A DNA stretch of 64,000 bases from CAZLKT01 sp964560205. GTDB taxonomy: Bacteria; Pseudomonadota; Alphaproteobacteria; Holosporales; Holosporaceae. A model generated the notes under the pieces. That model saw only the letters and a list, made by a program, of their open reading frames with translations, was not told where the DNA came from and ran no database searches. Shown piece after piece: positions 52,152-60,162 of this stretch; the first letter of the stretch is position 1, and every line of letters starts with the position of its first letter. The stretch spans positions 99,447 through 163,446 of the forward strand of contig CAZLKT010000001.1 of the NCBI GenBank assembly GCA_964560205.1. Direction: 5' to 3'. Made by a program: the position numbers and the translations under genes.

Positions 52152-54898
52152 CATTTTCTTTACAGCATAAAATATTTCAAGGGCCAGTGGGAACATCTTC
52201 TGCAACGCTTGTGGTGCGTGCTCTCAAAAATTTTTATCGTACTGCCCCTCACAAGGTGCAGGAAGTGACCATCTTTCTTCCATATAACATGAGTTTTCCA
52301 TTTTTTTATAAGGTTTGCGCTCAGGAAAATCTTGTGCTTTTACCAAAAGTGTATTCTTTGGAGCGTCCGCTGGGGTATGCCTTCTCCATGGTGGAAAATA
52401 GTTTGCCACCACTTCCTGCAGCTTTTATGAAGCCATGGCTTTTGGATTTTGTTGAGGAGATGGGTTTTCCTTCACCCATGGCCACCCTAGAGGAGAAAGT
52501 GTCTTGGGGGGAGTTTCTCCTGTCGTTATGGAAAGATGTTCTTTTCTCATCCCCTTTTTCTAGGGACTCCTCATCCCATGCGTCCCCTTTTGTCTCTTTT
52601 TTTCAGAAATGGGTACAGTTTCTTGCTGAGAGGGGATGTGCCCATCCTGCCCTTTCTCGCATGGAGCAAAAAGAATATGTCCACGACCATATAAAAAAAG
52701 GGTCTGGTATGATTTTTATTCTGGATGACTGGCATACCACACCCGATAAAACAGTTTTTCTTCGCAATATCCTCGCCCAGGAACATGGTTATCTTGTGTT
52801 GCCCTCCACCCCATCTGTTCAGAGATATGATGAAGGCATTATGTCCCATTGTCATCCTTTTCATGTGATGAAAGAGAAGATCACGTCTCTTGGGTGTGAC
52901 CAGGTACATTGCTGGCCTTTTCCCCATGAGCCCCATGAATGCCATGAGGCGGTGGATGTTTTTCTTCACAGCTGTACCCATGTGCTGTGTTTACCCAAGG
53001 AAGAAAAATTGCAGAAAGGTGCTGTGGCTTTGCGAGAGAAATTGCATCTCATGGAGTGTGCTTCAGAAGAGGAGGAACTGCGTCAAGTGGCGCTTCTTGT
53101 GAAGACCCATGGCCACAACAAAAAAATCCTTCTCGTGATTCAAGATCCATTACGGGTGCAAGCTTTTGCTTCGGCGCTGTCTCTCCACCATAGTATTGTT
53201 GAAAATGCTATGACTCCAGCGCTTTTCTTTTCCATGGAAGGAAATTTTTTGGTGGTATTGCTTGATGTGCTTTTGGACCCTGCCTGTCATCACAGTTTTT
53301 GTGCATTTCTGCGACATCCTATTTTTTCTTCCCTTTTGCCCAGCTCCTTTTGTTCTGGGGTGGAAAAAATGCTACGAGGCTATCGGTGGACCCACAACAT
53401 TCCTGATTTTCTTCGAGAGTTTTGTGGGGAACATTCCCATCCGCTTTTTTTGCAAAAAATGGGGAGAATTTTTGCAGAAGCTGCATGCTTTTTACAAAAC
53501 GCCACGGAGCGTTCCATGGGGGACTGGGTACGCCTTCATGCGGAGGCTGTAGAAAAACTTGTGCCACATTTCTGGTGTCAGCATGAGTATCTCCTTTCAT
53601 CCCTCATCTTTTTTGCAGAGACGTATCCTCAGGCAACTTCATGTTCGCTTTCGTACTATCGCATGTGCCTGACACTTTTTCTGAAGAATATGAAGGGCTC
53701 TGGGGGGATGCCCCTTGCTTCAGATTTCCCTCAGAATGAGATAAGGATTATGCTGTGTACACCCAAAGAAGCTTTTTTGATGCAGGCAGAAGTGTGTGTA
53801 CTTGTGGGATGTCATGTGGAGTCCTCAGGATTTTCTCAAGCATCTCATGGATTGCAGGATGTCACACATGCATATTTTGCGGCGTGTGTCGCCCATTGTC
53901 TTACCTGTATGCAGATATACATTATCACTTGTGCAGCGCAGCCCGCATCTCTGTTGGTACGATTAAAAGCATGTTTGCATTCTGCACAACAGAGTCTGTC
54001 ATGTGGCGAGAAAATATTTTTGTCTCCCACAGCTGTGATGCCTATGCCACAGGAGTGGCTCCGAGCCCCCTGCCTTGACGGTGAGCATCTTCCTAGGAAA
54101 ATTTCTGTGACACGGATGGAATTGTGGAAAAAAAATCCCTATGCATTTTATATGGAATGTGTGTTGAAGATTCGTCCTCTGGAGCCTGTAAGCCCTTCGG
54201 TGGACAAGAGATTTTTAGGGGTACTTCTGCATCGGTCTCTGGAGCATTTTGTGCGAATATGCCCACCACAGGTGCCATGGTCTTTGGAACAGACCATGGA
54301 GCATATGACAACGGTGCTGCGATGGAATACAGATATTCCCCATGTGCCGTTCACGTTTTTTCAACGAGGTGCCCTGGAGAGAACATTGCGCTCCATAGCA
54401 GAACGAGAGTACGTTCGGCGTCAGGACTCGCCCCCCTATATTTCTTTTACAGAGGTTCCCTTTCACCATACCGTGGATATGAATATACCCGTGATGCTTA
54501 CGGCTCGAGCTGATCGTGTGGATATTTTCTCCCAAGGGAATATAGATCTCATTGATTATAAGACAGGGGTCATTCCCACTGCGCAAGAGAACCTTGAGGA
54601 GGATCTGCAGCTCCCTCTGGAGGCATGGCTTCTTTTCCATGGGGGGAATGCCCATATCACTCCTCCCCTTACACCAGAGCACATAAAGGCCTTCTGGTGG
54701 ACATTTTCCCTTACAAAGCCATTGCGGTATGTGGCCCATCCCAGGGATCTTTCTCTTTTCCTGCAAGAGGATGAGCCCCATATTTTTTCTTGGCTGCAGA
54801 TGCATTTTGCACAGCAGTGTGTGTATGAAGATACAGGACGTGGGTGGAATGCAGAGCTTCAGCTTCTTTCACGAAAAGGAGAAGAATTTTTTGGATGA
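52148..54898 (+). CDS. addB: Double-strand break repair protein AddB-like (PD-(D/E)XK nuclease)
   Basis: 916 residues. The long helicase-like part shows little sequence conservation. The C-terminal RecB-type nuclease domain is clear: SFTEVPFHHTVDM, ARADRVDIFS, then NIDLIDYKTGVIP with catalytic Asp and Lys, and EEDLQLPLEAWLL. AddB pairs with the AddA helicase-nuclease to resect breaks. A canonical Walker A is not visible near the start (GPVGTSSATLVV). addA, expected immediately downstream, is absent; convergent dapA follows. Start ATG overlaps folC. Confidence 0.8.
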   Translation: MTFSLQHKIFQGPVGTSSATLVVRALKNFYRTAPHKVQEVTIFLPYNMSFPFFYKVCAQENLVLLPKVYSLERPLGYAFSMVENSLPPLPAAFMKPWLLDFVEEMGFPSPMATLEEKVSWGEFLLSLWKDVLFSSPFSRDSSSHASPFVSFFQKWVQFLAERGCAHPALSRMEQKEYVHDHIKKGSGMIFILDDWHTTPDKTVFLRNILAQEHGYLVLPSTPSVQRYDEGIMSHCHPFHVMKEKITSLGCDQVHCWPFPHEPHECHEAVDVFLHSCTHVLCLPKEEKLQKGAVALREKLHLMECASEEEELRQVALLVKTHGHNKKILLVIQDPLRVQAFASALSLHHSIVENAMTPALFFSMEGNFLVVLLDVLLDPACHHSFCAFLRHPIFSSLLPSSFCSGVEKMLRGYRWTHNIPDFLREFCGEHSHPLFLQKMGRIFAEAACFLQNATERSMGDWVRLHAEAVEKLVPHFWCQHEYLLSSLIFFAETYPQATSCSLSYYRMCLTLFLKNMKGSGGMPLASDFPQNEIRIMLCTPKEAFLMQAEVCVLVGCHVESSGFSQASHGLQDVTHAYFAACVAHCLTCMQIYIITCAAQPASLLVRLKACLHSAQQSLSCGEKIFLSPTAVMPMPQEWLRAPCLDGEHLPRKISVTRMELWKKNPYAFYMECVLKIRPLEPVSPSVDKRFLGVLLHRSLEHFVRICPPQVPWSLEQTMEHMTTVLRWNTDIPHVPFTFFQRGALERTLRSIAEREYVRRQDSPPYISFTEVPFHHTVDMNIPVMLTARADRVDIFSQGNIDLIDYKTGVIPTAQENLEEDLQLPLEAWLLFHGGNAHITPPLTPEHIKAFWWTFSLTKPLRYVAHPRDLSLFLQEDEPHIFSWLQMHFAQQCVYEDTGRGWNAELQLLSRKGEEFFG

Positions 54899-54914
54899 TG
54901 CTTGAGTGCTGCTT

Positions 54915-55811
54915 TTAAAAGTTTTCGAATTTTTCAGCTTCATGAAAAATATCAAGGAGCATTTCTTTTTCGATGGGGGAGAGAGGTTCTGATGTGAGCC
55001 GATTATTTTCATGATGGCCAAAGCCTCGAAGCTCATTGATATACTTAATCATGAGAAGATTTTTGGCGCTTCTGAAGAGTTCATGCATGGGAGAGAGCTT
55101 ATGAGAGAGCTCTAAGGCTTTAGAGGTTTCCTTTTCCCTCCACAAAGAGAGAATAGCCTTATAGTATTTCGGAAACACACTTCCGCACACAGAAATAATG
55201 CCCTGCCCACCACTGGCCAAAAATGGAAGAAAAGTAGCATCATCCCCACATAAGAGGGAAAAATTCTCACAGGTGCTTAAAGCAATATTTTGTGCAAAAT
55301 CCAACGAGCTGTCCTTGAGTCCGACAATCCGGGGGAGGGCAGCTAAATATCGAAGAGTGCTTGTGCTGATAATCCGCATGGTTCTTTTGGGGTTCACATA
55401 AATGACGATGGGGATATCTGTGGCATTATGTATTTCTTCATAATAGATTCTCATGGAAATATCGGTGCTTGACACGTAATGTGGCGTCACGAGAAGTACT
55501 GCGTGGGCTCCCGCTTCTTGAGCATCAAGAATATTCGCCACCGTTTCGCGCACGGTCACAGCCGCCGCTCCAGCAATTACACGTTGATTGGGGAGAATAG
55601 ATGTACAAGCAAGAGCAATAATCTCCTTCTTTTCCTCCCGTGACAGTACCAGAAATTCTCCTGTGGTTCCACAGGGTACAACCCCATCAATATTTTGCGT
55701 TTTAACCCACGAAAAATAGCGACCTAATGCATCTAGATCTACAAAACCTTTTTTATCATATGGGGTCGCTACAGCACCAAAAACTCCTTGGAATTGGTTG
55801 TTATTTTTCAT
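54915..55811 (-). CDS. dapA: 4-hydroxy-tetrahydrodipicolinate synthase
   Basis: 298 residues, TIM barrel of the DapA/NAL family. Features are GAVATPYDKKGFVDL, VPCGTTGEFLVLSREE, the tyrosine region VIYVNPKRTM and the Schiff-base lysine in IVGLKDSSLDF, then LLCGDDATFLPFLASGGQG. It makes the first lysine/DAP intermediate, needed for peptidoglycan. The YVNPKRT loop differs from the usual YNVPGRT. A sugar-acid aldolase of the same family is a less likely alternative. Confidence 0.88.
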   Translation of the reverse strand: MKNNNQFQGVFGAVATPYDKKGFVDLDALGRYFSWVKTQNIDGVVPCGTTGEFLVLSREEKKEIIALACTSILPNQRVIAGAAAVTVRETVANILDAQEAGAHAVLLVTPHYVSSTDISMRIYYEEIHNATDIPIVIYVNPKRTMRIISTSTLRYLAALPRIVGLKDSSLDFAQNIALSTCENFSLLCGDDATFLPFLASGGQGIISVCGSVFPKYYKAILSLWREKETSKALELSHKLSPMHELFRSAKNLLMIKYINELRGFGHHENNRLTSEPLSPIEKEMLLDIFHEAEKFENF

Positions 55812-55935
55812 GAAAAAAGGCGTCTAAAATATAATAAGGCAGATTGTAGTTTTTTTTAAAAGAAAAATCAACACAATTTTTTTAACATTTTATAAAGAAT
55901 AAATGTTCAAATAAAACTAAACAATATAAATAATT

Positions 55936-56094
55936 TTATAAATATAAAGTTACTTTCTTTAATTCTAGATGAGGGCCATCTGATTTTATCTTGCATGTAC
56001 TTTTTGTATTGGTGTGTAAAAAATATTTAAAATGGTAAAAAATCTCACAAACAGTTCCATTCTTTTTATAATATGTGCAAGATTCTAAATACAC
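55936..56094 (-). CDS. Possible small Cys-containing ORF or remnant (52 codons)
   Basis: Just past the tolA stop a frame stays open for 52 codons from a GTG. It reads ESCTYYKKNGTVCEIFYHF early and CKIKSDGPHLELKKVTLYL at the end. The composition looks protein-like in an otherwise AT-rich spacer, with three cysteines. There is no ribosome site, so it may be a gene remnant or chance. Confidence 0.25.
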   Translation of the reverse strand: MYLESCTYYKKNGTVCEIFYHFKYFLHTNTKSTCKIKSDGPHLELKKVTLYL

Positions 56095-56095
56095 A

Positions 56096-57079
56096 TCATT
56101 TTGGCATAAATCGAAATTTAAACTTTTTCCATTCGGAGTATCGATCTTTGGGAAGGGGGAGGGGATTGCACCGAGGGCTGTCTAATGCCTCCAAAACATT
56201 TTGTACGCCGAGCTCATATGTGGGATGTTGAGGTGTGCCTTCTCCGTGAAGGACTTGCACGTGGGCAATGCTTCCATCTGGGTTCATCTCCAACTCTACC
56301 ACAATAATGAGGGTGCCATTTTCCTTTGCTCGTATGGGCACACGCCATGCTCCCTCTAGAACACGACGTACTCGATCCATATAACTCATGGACATGTGGG
56401 GCCCTACGGCTGCTGCACCATAACGGGAGGTGGAGTCTTTGTCTGTTATGGGAGTGGAGGCGGATGGCCCCTTTTTATCATGGTCCAAATTTTTGAGCAT
56501 TTTGATAAAGTCTTCCTCATCATTTTCTTTATTGGGCTGTCCTTTTTGAGCTGGGCTCTTTTTCTTTGGAGAATTTTTAGGGGGTGCCGGTTTTTTGAGA
56601 GGAGCTTTTTGAGGAGAAGGTTTTTTCTCCGAGGGTTTTTTCAGAGGAGGCTTTTCTTTTTTCTTTACATCTTGCAAAAGACTGTCGATGTCGGGATCTT
56701 TTTCTTCAGGAGATTTTTTTTCTTGCTCTTCTTTTATGGGTGTTTTTTCTTCTTTCTCAGGTCTGGGTTCTGGAGATTCTTTTTTTTCTTCAGCAGGTAC
56801 TTTTTCTTGCTCTTGTGGGGGAGGGGCTGGGAGAGAATTTTCAAGGGGAGGATTTTCCTCTCGTTTTTTTTCTTGATGATCTGGCTCCTCCTCTTTTGGC
56901 ATGGAAATTGGAGCTTGAGAAATTTCGCTGACCTCCATAACCTCTAAGGGAATGCTGCAGGGGGGCACCTCCTCTATGGGCTCTCGAAAAAAAGAAATTC
57001 CATTCCACAGAAGAAAGGCGCAGAAGGCTCCGTGGAGAACAAGGGAGAAAAGAAAGCCGGCAACGTTTTTTTGTCTCAT
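56096..57079 (-). CDS. tolA: TolA/TonB-like periplasmic linker protein
   Basis: 327 residues. N-terminal membrane segment (FLFSLVLHGAFCAFLLW), then about 170 residues of Lys/Glu/Pro repeats that span the periplasm, then a TonB/TolA-type C-terminal domain (YMDRVRRVLEGAWRVPI, LEMNPDGSIAHVQVLHGEG). Placement right after tolQ-tolR marks it as TolA. tolB and pal, normally next, are not found downstream. Confidence 0.88.
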   Translation of the reverse strand: MRQKNVAGFLFSLVLHGAFCAFLLWNGISFFREPIEEVPPCSIPLEVMEVSEISQAPISMPKEEEPDHQEKKREENPPLENSLPAPPPQEQEKVPAEEKKESPEPRPEKEEKTPIKEEQEKKSPEEKDPDIDSLLQDVKKKEKPPLKKPSEKKPSPQKAPLKKPAPPKNSPKKKSPAQKGQPNKENDEEDFIKMLKNLDHDKKGPSASTPITDKDSTSRYGAAAVGPHMSMSYMDRVRRVLEGAWRVPIRAKENGTLIIVVELEMNPDGSIAHVQVLHGEGTPQHPTYELGVQNVLEALDSPRCNPLPLPKDRYSEWKKFKFRFMPK

Positions 57080-57489
57080 GATGAAGACGGTGTTCTTTCG
57101 GTGAGAAGGACGATTTTTCCAAAATGTGCTTCCTTTAAGACAGAAATAACAGTTAAGACCGTTTCGTAGGATAATGTGTTATGGGCCCGAAGATAGATGC
57201 GATCTGTGCTTTTTTCTGGAAGACTTTGGAGGGCGGGTATGAGGGTTTCTAAGGCAACCTCCTTTTCTTGAAGAAAGATTTTCCCCTGTTTGGTGATGCT
57301 GATGGTAACAGGATGGTGGGAGGAGGTGGAGGATGATGAGGAGGTTTTGGGCAAATCCAGAGGAACGCCAGTAATGGTTTGTGCCGTAATCATGAATATC
57401 ACCAAAAGCACCAAAAGCACATCCACAAGAGGTATGATGTTTGCTTCACAGGACGGTTCTGCTTCATCATCAAAGGACATTTTCGCCAT
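57076..57489 (-). CDS. tolR: Tol system protein TolR (ExbD family)
   Basis: 137 residues. A single membrane segment holds the essential aspartate Asp23 in IIPLVDVLLVLLVIFMI. A periplasmic domain follows (GVPLDLPKTSSS, VTISITKQGKIFLQE). With TolQ it forms the proton-driven motor. AGGAGC lies five bases before the ATG. Its stop overlaps the tolA start by four bases. Confidence 0.94.
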   Translation of the reverse strand: MAKMSFDDEAEPSCEANIIPLVDVLLVLLVIFMITAQTITGVPLDLPKTSSSSSTSSHHPVTISITKQGKIFLQEKEVALETLIPALQSLPEKSTDRIYLRAHNTLSYETVLTVISVLKEAHFGKIVLLTERTPSSS

Positions 57490-57569
57490 TTTTTGCTCCT
57501 GAAGAAAAGAATTTTATGAAAAAGCGTTGTGTATGTTGTTGTGCCTCATGTTATCTTGTGTGTGTATAT

Positions 57570-58256
57570 TCACCCTAAACAATAAGTGGACAATTCGTGT
57601 GCAAAGATTTGCATGCGCGCAATGTATGCATGAATTGATGTCATAAGGCGATTATATGCAACGGCTGCGCAGATGGTAACCACAAGGCCAATGGCTGTGA
57701 CAAAAAGCGCCTCTGCAATGCCGGGCGCAACCACCGACAGGCTGTTGTTTTTCGTGGATGCAATCCCCTGAAAGCTGTGGATGACGCCCCACACAGTGCC
57801 AAAGAGCCCCACCAAAAAAGCGGAGGATCCAATGGAGAACAAAAGCCCCATATTGCTTTTCAGGTCCTCTCGTCGCTCCTGGATATGAATCTGTAGCATT
57901 TGGTCTAATCGCTGTTGAAAGCGCGCACGGGATTCCTCGCCTCTGCTGGTAATGTTATGCCATTCAGAGGAGGCGCATCGAAGTAAATTTCCAAAAGGGC
58001 CATTTTCCTTTGGGCTTAGACGGCTCTCCCATTTCTCCAAGGGTAAATTTGGGAAAGCGCTCAGCACATAGTCCGCCTCTTTCTGGAGATTTCGCAAAAG
58101 TATGTATTTGGAGAAGATAATACTCCAGGAGAGAACTGAAGCAATGATGAGAAGCAGTACCACCCCTTTCACCACCCAATCAGCTTGCAACAAAAGTGCT
58201 ATGAAGGAAGATCCCTCCGGGCCATGTGTCACAGGAAGAAGTGTTTCTTCGATCAT
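57570..58256 (-). CDS. tolQ: Tol system protein TolQ (ExbB family)
   Basis: 228 residues, three membrane segments. Core motifs are LLIIASVLSWSIIFSKY, the GSSAFLVGLFGTVWGVIHSF segment and APGIAEALFVTAIGLVVTIC. I chose the ATG at 58256, preceded by AGGGAGA, giving the normal TolQ length. The frame is open upstream to 58502 and overlaps rpe, but that part is untypical. Followed by tolR and tolA. Confidence 0.94.
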   Translation of the reverse strand: MIEETLLPVTHGPEGSSFIALLLQADWVVKGVVLLLIIASVLSWSIIFSKYILLRNLQKEADYVLSAFPNLPLEKWESRLSPKENGPFGNLLRCASSEWHNITSRGEESRARFQQRLDQMLQIHIQERREDLKSNMGLLFSIGSSAFLVGLFGTVWGVIHSFQGIASTKNNSLSVVAPGIAEALFVTAIGLVVTICAAVAYNRLMTSIHAYIARMQIFAHELSTYCLG

Positions 58257-58368
58257 AAGTCTCCCTATAGGAGGAGTTTCTAGAGAAAAGGTAAATTCTT
58301 GGAGAGAAAAATGCAACTCTTTTTTCACAAAAGAGAGGGGAAAAATAGGATTCGGACATATGAGGTTT

Positions 58369-59010
58369 TTATCGAAGGCGACGAATGTTTTCAGCATAGT
58401 GGGCTTCCGTGCCACCGCTGTGAAAAATAAAGCTTCCGGAGATGAGATGATGAACGCCAGCATTTTTTGCAGCCACTGCGGTTTTGTCTGTGATACCGCC
58501 ATCCACTGCGAGCTCTATGTGGGGAAAGTTGTTCTGAAAATATGATGTGCTGTTTAGGCCTTCCGAGAGAAAAGATTGTCCCCCAAAGCCAGGGTTTACT
58601 GTCATGAGAAGAGCCATGTGGCATTTTTCCCATATCTGAGCTGAAACGTCTCTTGGGTCGTCGTGGGGTTTTAAGGCGATGCCTGCTTGTATGTTGTGTG
58701 CCTTAATCATATGAACTGTCTCGAGAAGGTTATGACAAGCATCCGGGTGCACAGTAATGCTGGCAGGGTTGAGGGATAAGAAAGGGGGCAGAAAAGCCTC
58801 CACCGGCGTTACCATAAGATGCACATCCAACGGAAGTGTTGTATAGTCTCTGATATGTTGAAGCATAGTGGCGCTGAAACTAAGATTGGGAACAAAATGA
58901 CCATCCATGATGTCACAATGGAGGGCATCCGCCCCCGCTTTTTCCAAAAGCTGAGCTTCCTCACCAAGGCGTCCGTAGTGGGCTGACAGAAGTGAAATGC
59001 TTATCTTCAC
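58369..59010 (-). CDS. rpe: Ribulose-phosphate 3-epimerase
   Basis: 213 residues. TIM barrel with ISISLLSAHYGRLGEE, the metal-binding HCDIMDGHFVPNLSF, LDVHLMVTPVE, MTVNPGFGGQSF and LAVDGGITDKTA. It links ribulose-5-P and xylulose-5-P. The ATG overlaps the bioY stop by four bases. Confidence 0.95.
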   Translation of the reverse strand: MKISISLLSAHYGRLGEEAQLLEKAGADALHCDIMDGHFVPNLSFSATMLQHIRDYTTLPLDVHLMVTPVEAFLPPFLSLNPASITVHPDACHNLLETVHMIKAHNIQAGIALKPHDDPRDVSAQIWEKCHMALLMTVNPGFGGQSFLSEGLNSTSYFQNNFPHIELAVDGGITDKTAVAAKNAGVHHLISGSFIFHSGGTEAHYAENIRRLR

Positions 59011-59582
59011 AAAGGGTTTCTATAGAGTGAAATGTAGCCCTTCCCCCTCGTGACCAAAAACACTTTGAGCAGTTCTGGTCCTAAAAAAGGAAAAACGCCT
59101 GCTTCCCATGCCAAGGATGCGTCCTCCATGATCCATTGAAGATGGAAGAAGCCCGTGAGAAGAATGAAAAGTGCTCCCACATAAAAAACTGCTGTATGCC
59201 ACAGCACATTTTTTGTAGCATTTTTTCCATATCTGAGGCAAAACGACAGCAGAGGGGCCACCCACAAAATACCAAAAAGGTAGCCTCCCCGTGGTCCCAA
59301 AATGACCCCCATGCCGGATGAGAAGCAGGAGAAAACCGGCGCACCCATGACACCAATGCAGAGCCACGAGAGAATGGAGAGGAAAACCTGCCCCGGCGGC
59401 AGCAAAAAGGCTCCATAAAAAACAGCCAAGGTTTGCAAGGTCAACGGCACAGGATAGAATGGCACAGCTATCTGAGAAGCCACGGACAGAATCGCTATAA
59501 AAATGGCCATGTCCCGAGCTTCCCTCATGGGGAAAAATTGTGAAACCTTCTGAAATAATCCCTTCGATGTGTAAGACAGCAT
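59007..59582 (-). CDS. bioY: Biotin transporter substrate-binding subunit BioY
   Basis: 191 residues, six membrane segments. Family motifs are VPFYPVPLTLQTLAVFYGAF, LCIGVMGAPVFSCF and LGPRGGYLFGILWVAPLLS. BioY is the S component of ECF-type biotin uptake; it can act with a shared ECF module or alone. No biotin synthesis genes are in view, and accD shows biotin-dependent carboxylation is present, so uptake is plausible as the biotin source. Confidence 0.93.
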   Translation of the reverse strand: MLSYTSKGLFQKVSQFFPMREARDMAIFIAILSVASQIAVPFYPVPLTLQTLAVFYGAFLLPPGQVFLSILSWLCIGVMGAPVFSCFSSGMGVILGPRGGYLFGILWVAPLLSFCLRYGKNATKNVLWHTAVFYVGALFILLTGFFHLQWIMEDASLAWEAGVFPFLGPELLKVFLVTRGKGYISLYRNPL

Positions 59583-59621
59583 ATGCCCCCCGTTTGCTTC
59601 CCCTTAAGATAGAGAGAGCTC

Positions 59622-59641
59622 TTGTTCTTTGTCAAGAACAA
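59622..59641. promoter_or_regulatory. Perfect 8-bp inverted repeat between bioY and groES
   Basis: TTGTTCTT and AAGAACAA flank a 4-base loop (TGTC), followed on the plus strand by TTTTT. It lies about 40 bp upstream of bioY. It could be an operator for bioY or a small terminator. It does not match the CIRCE element (TTAGCACTC-N9-GAGTGCTAA). Confidence 0.4.
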
Positions 59642-59681
59642 TTTTTGTCTCAGGACATTCCACGGGCTTATTTCTGAGGGG

Positions 59682-59707
59682 CTTGCAAGGAGACGCGCCG
59701 GTATAAT
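59682..59707 (+). promoter_or_regulatory. RpoH-type heat-shock promoter of groESL
   Basis: CTTG (59682-59685) and TATAAT (59702-59707) are separated by 16 bases, matching the alphaproteobacterial RpoH pattern CTTG-N16/17-CyTATnT. It can also be read as a strong vegetative -10. A leader of about 90 nt follows before groES. Confidence 0.6.
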
Positions 59708-59805
59708 ATACTGAAGAGCAGTTGGAGCTGATCGCAGAGGTGGGGCAAACCGCGCTGTGAGTCTAGTTACAGAGAGATATTTTTGCAGAGAAGGAGGTAT
59801 GCCGT

Positions 59806-60111
59806 ATGTCTAAAAGTAGTCATAAATTTGTTCCATTGCAGGATCGCGTCCTTGTGCGTCGTATGGAGGCAGAGGAGAGAACATCTGGAGGAATTATTAT
59901 TCCAGAAACTGCAAAAGAAAAACCCATAGAGGGGGAAGTTTTGGCTGTGGGGCCTGGCCTTCGAGATGAAAAAAGTGGTGGTGTTCGATCATTGGATGTG
60001 AAGAAAGGGGACCGAGTTCTTTTTGGAAAGTGGTCTGGTACAGAAGTAAAAATCAACGGAGAAGATCTTTTGATTCTGAAAGAATCGGATATTTTCGGTA
60101 TTCTTGAGTAA
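59806..60111 (+). CDS. groES: Co-chaperonin GroES
   Basis: 101 residues. Core motifs are PLQDRVLVRRMEAEERTSGG, IIIPETAKEKPIEGEVLAVG (including the mobile loop) and GDRVLFGKWSGTEVKINGED. It caps the GroEL ring. AGAAGGAGG stands upstream of the ATG. groEL follows after about 50 bases. Confidence 0.97.
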   Translation: MSKSSHKFVPLQDRVLVRRMEAEERTSGGIIIPETAKEKPIEGEVLAVGPGLRDEKSGGVRSLDVKKGDRVLFGKWSGTEVKINGEDLLILKESDIFGILE

Positions 60112-60162
60112 AAGTATATTTGAATGATGAACAAAAAATTCACTTTAAGGAGGAGATAAATT

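Noticed and set aside
58256..58502. N-terminal extension of tolQ
   Set aside because: The extension overlaps rpe and lacks TolQ features, whereas ATG 58256 has AGGGAGA upstream and gives the expected size.
59622..59641. CIRCE operator upstream of groES
   Set aside because: The inverted repeat arms (TTGTTCTT/AAGAACAA, 4-base loop) do not match TTAGCACTC-N9-GAGTGCTAA.
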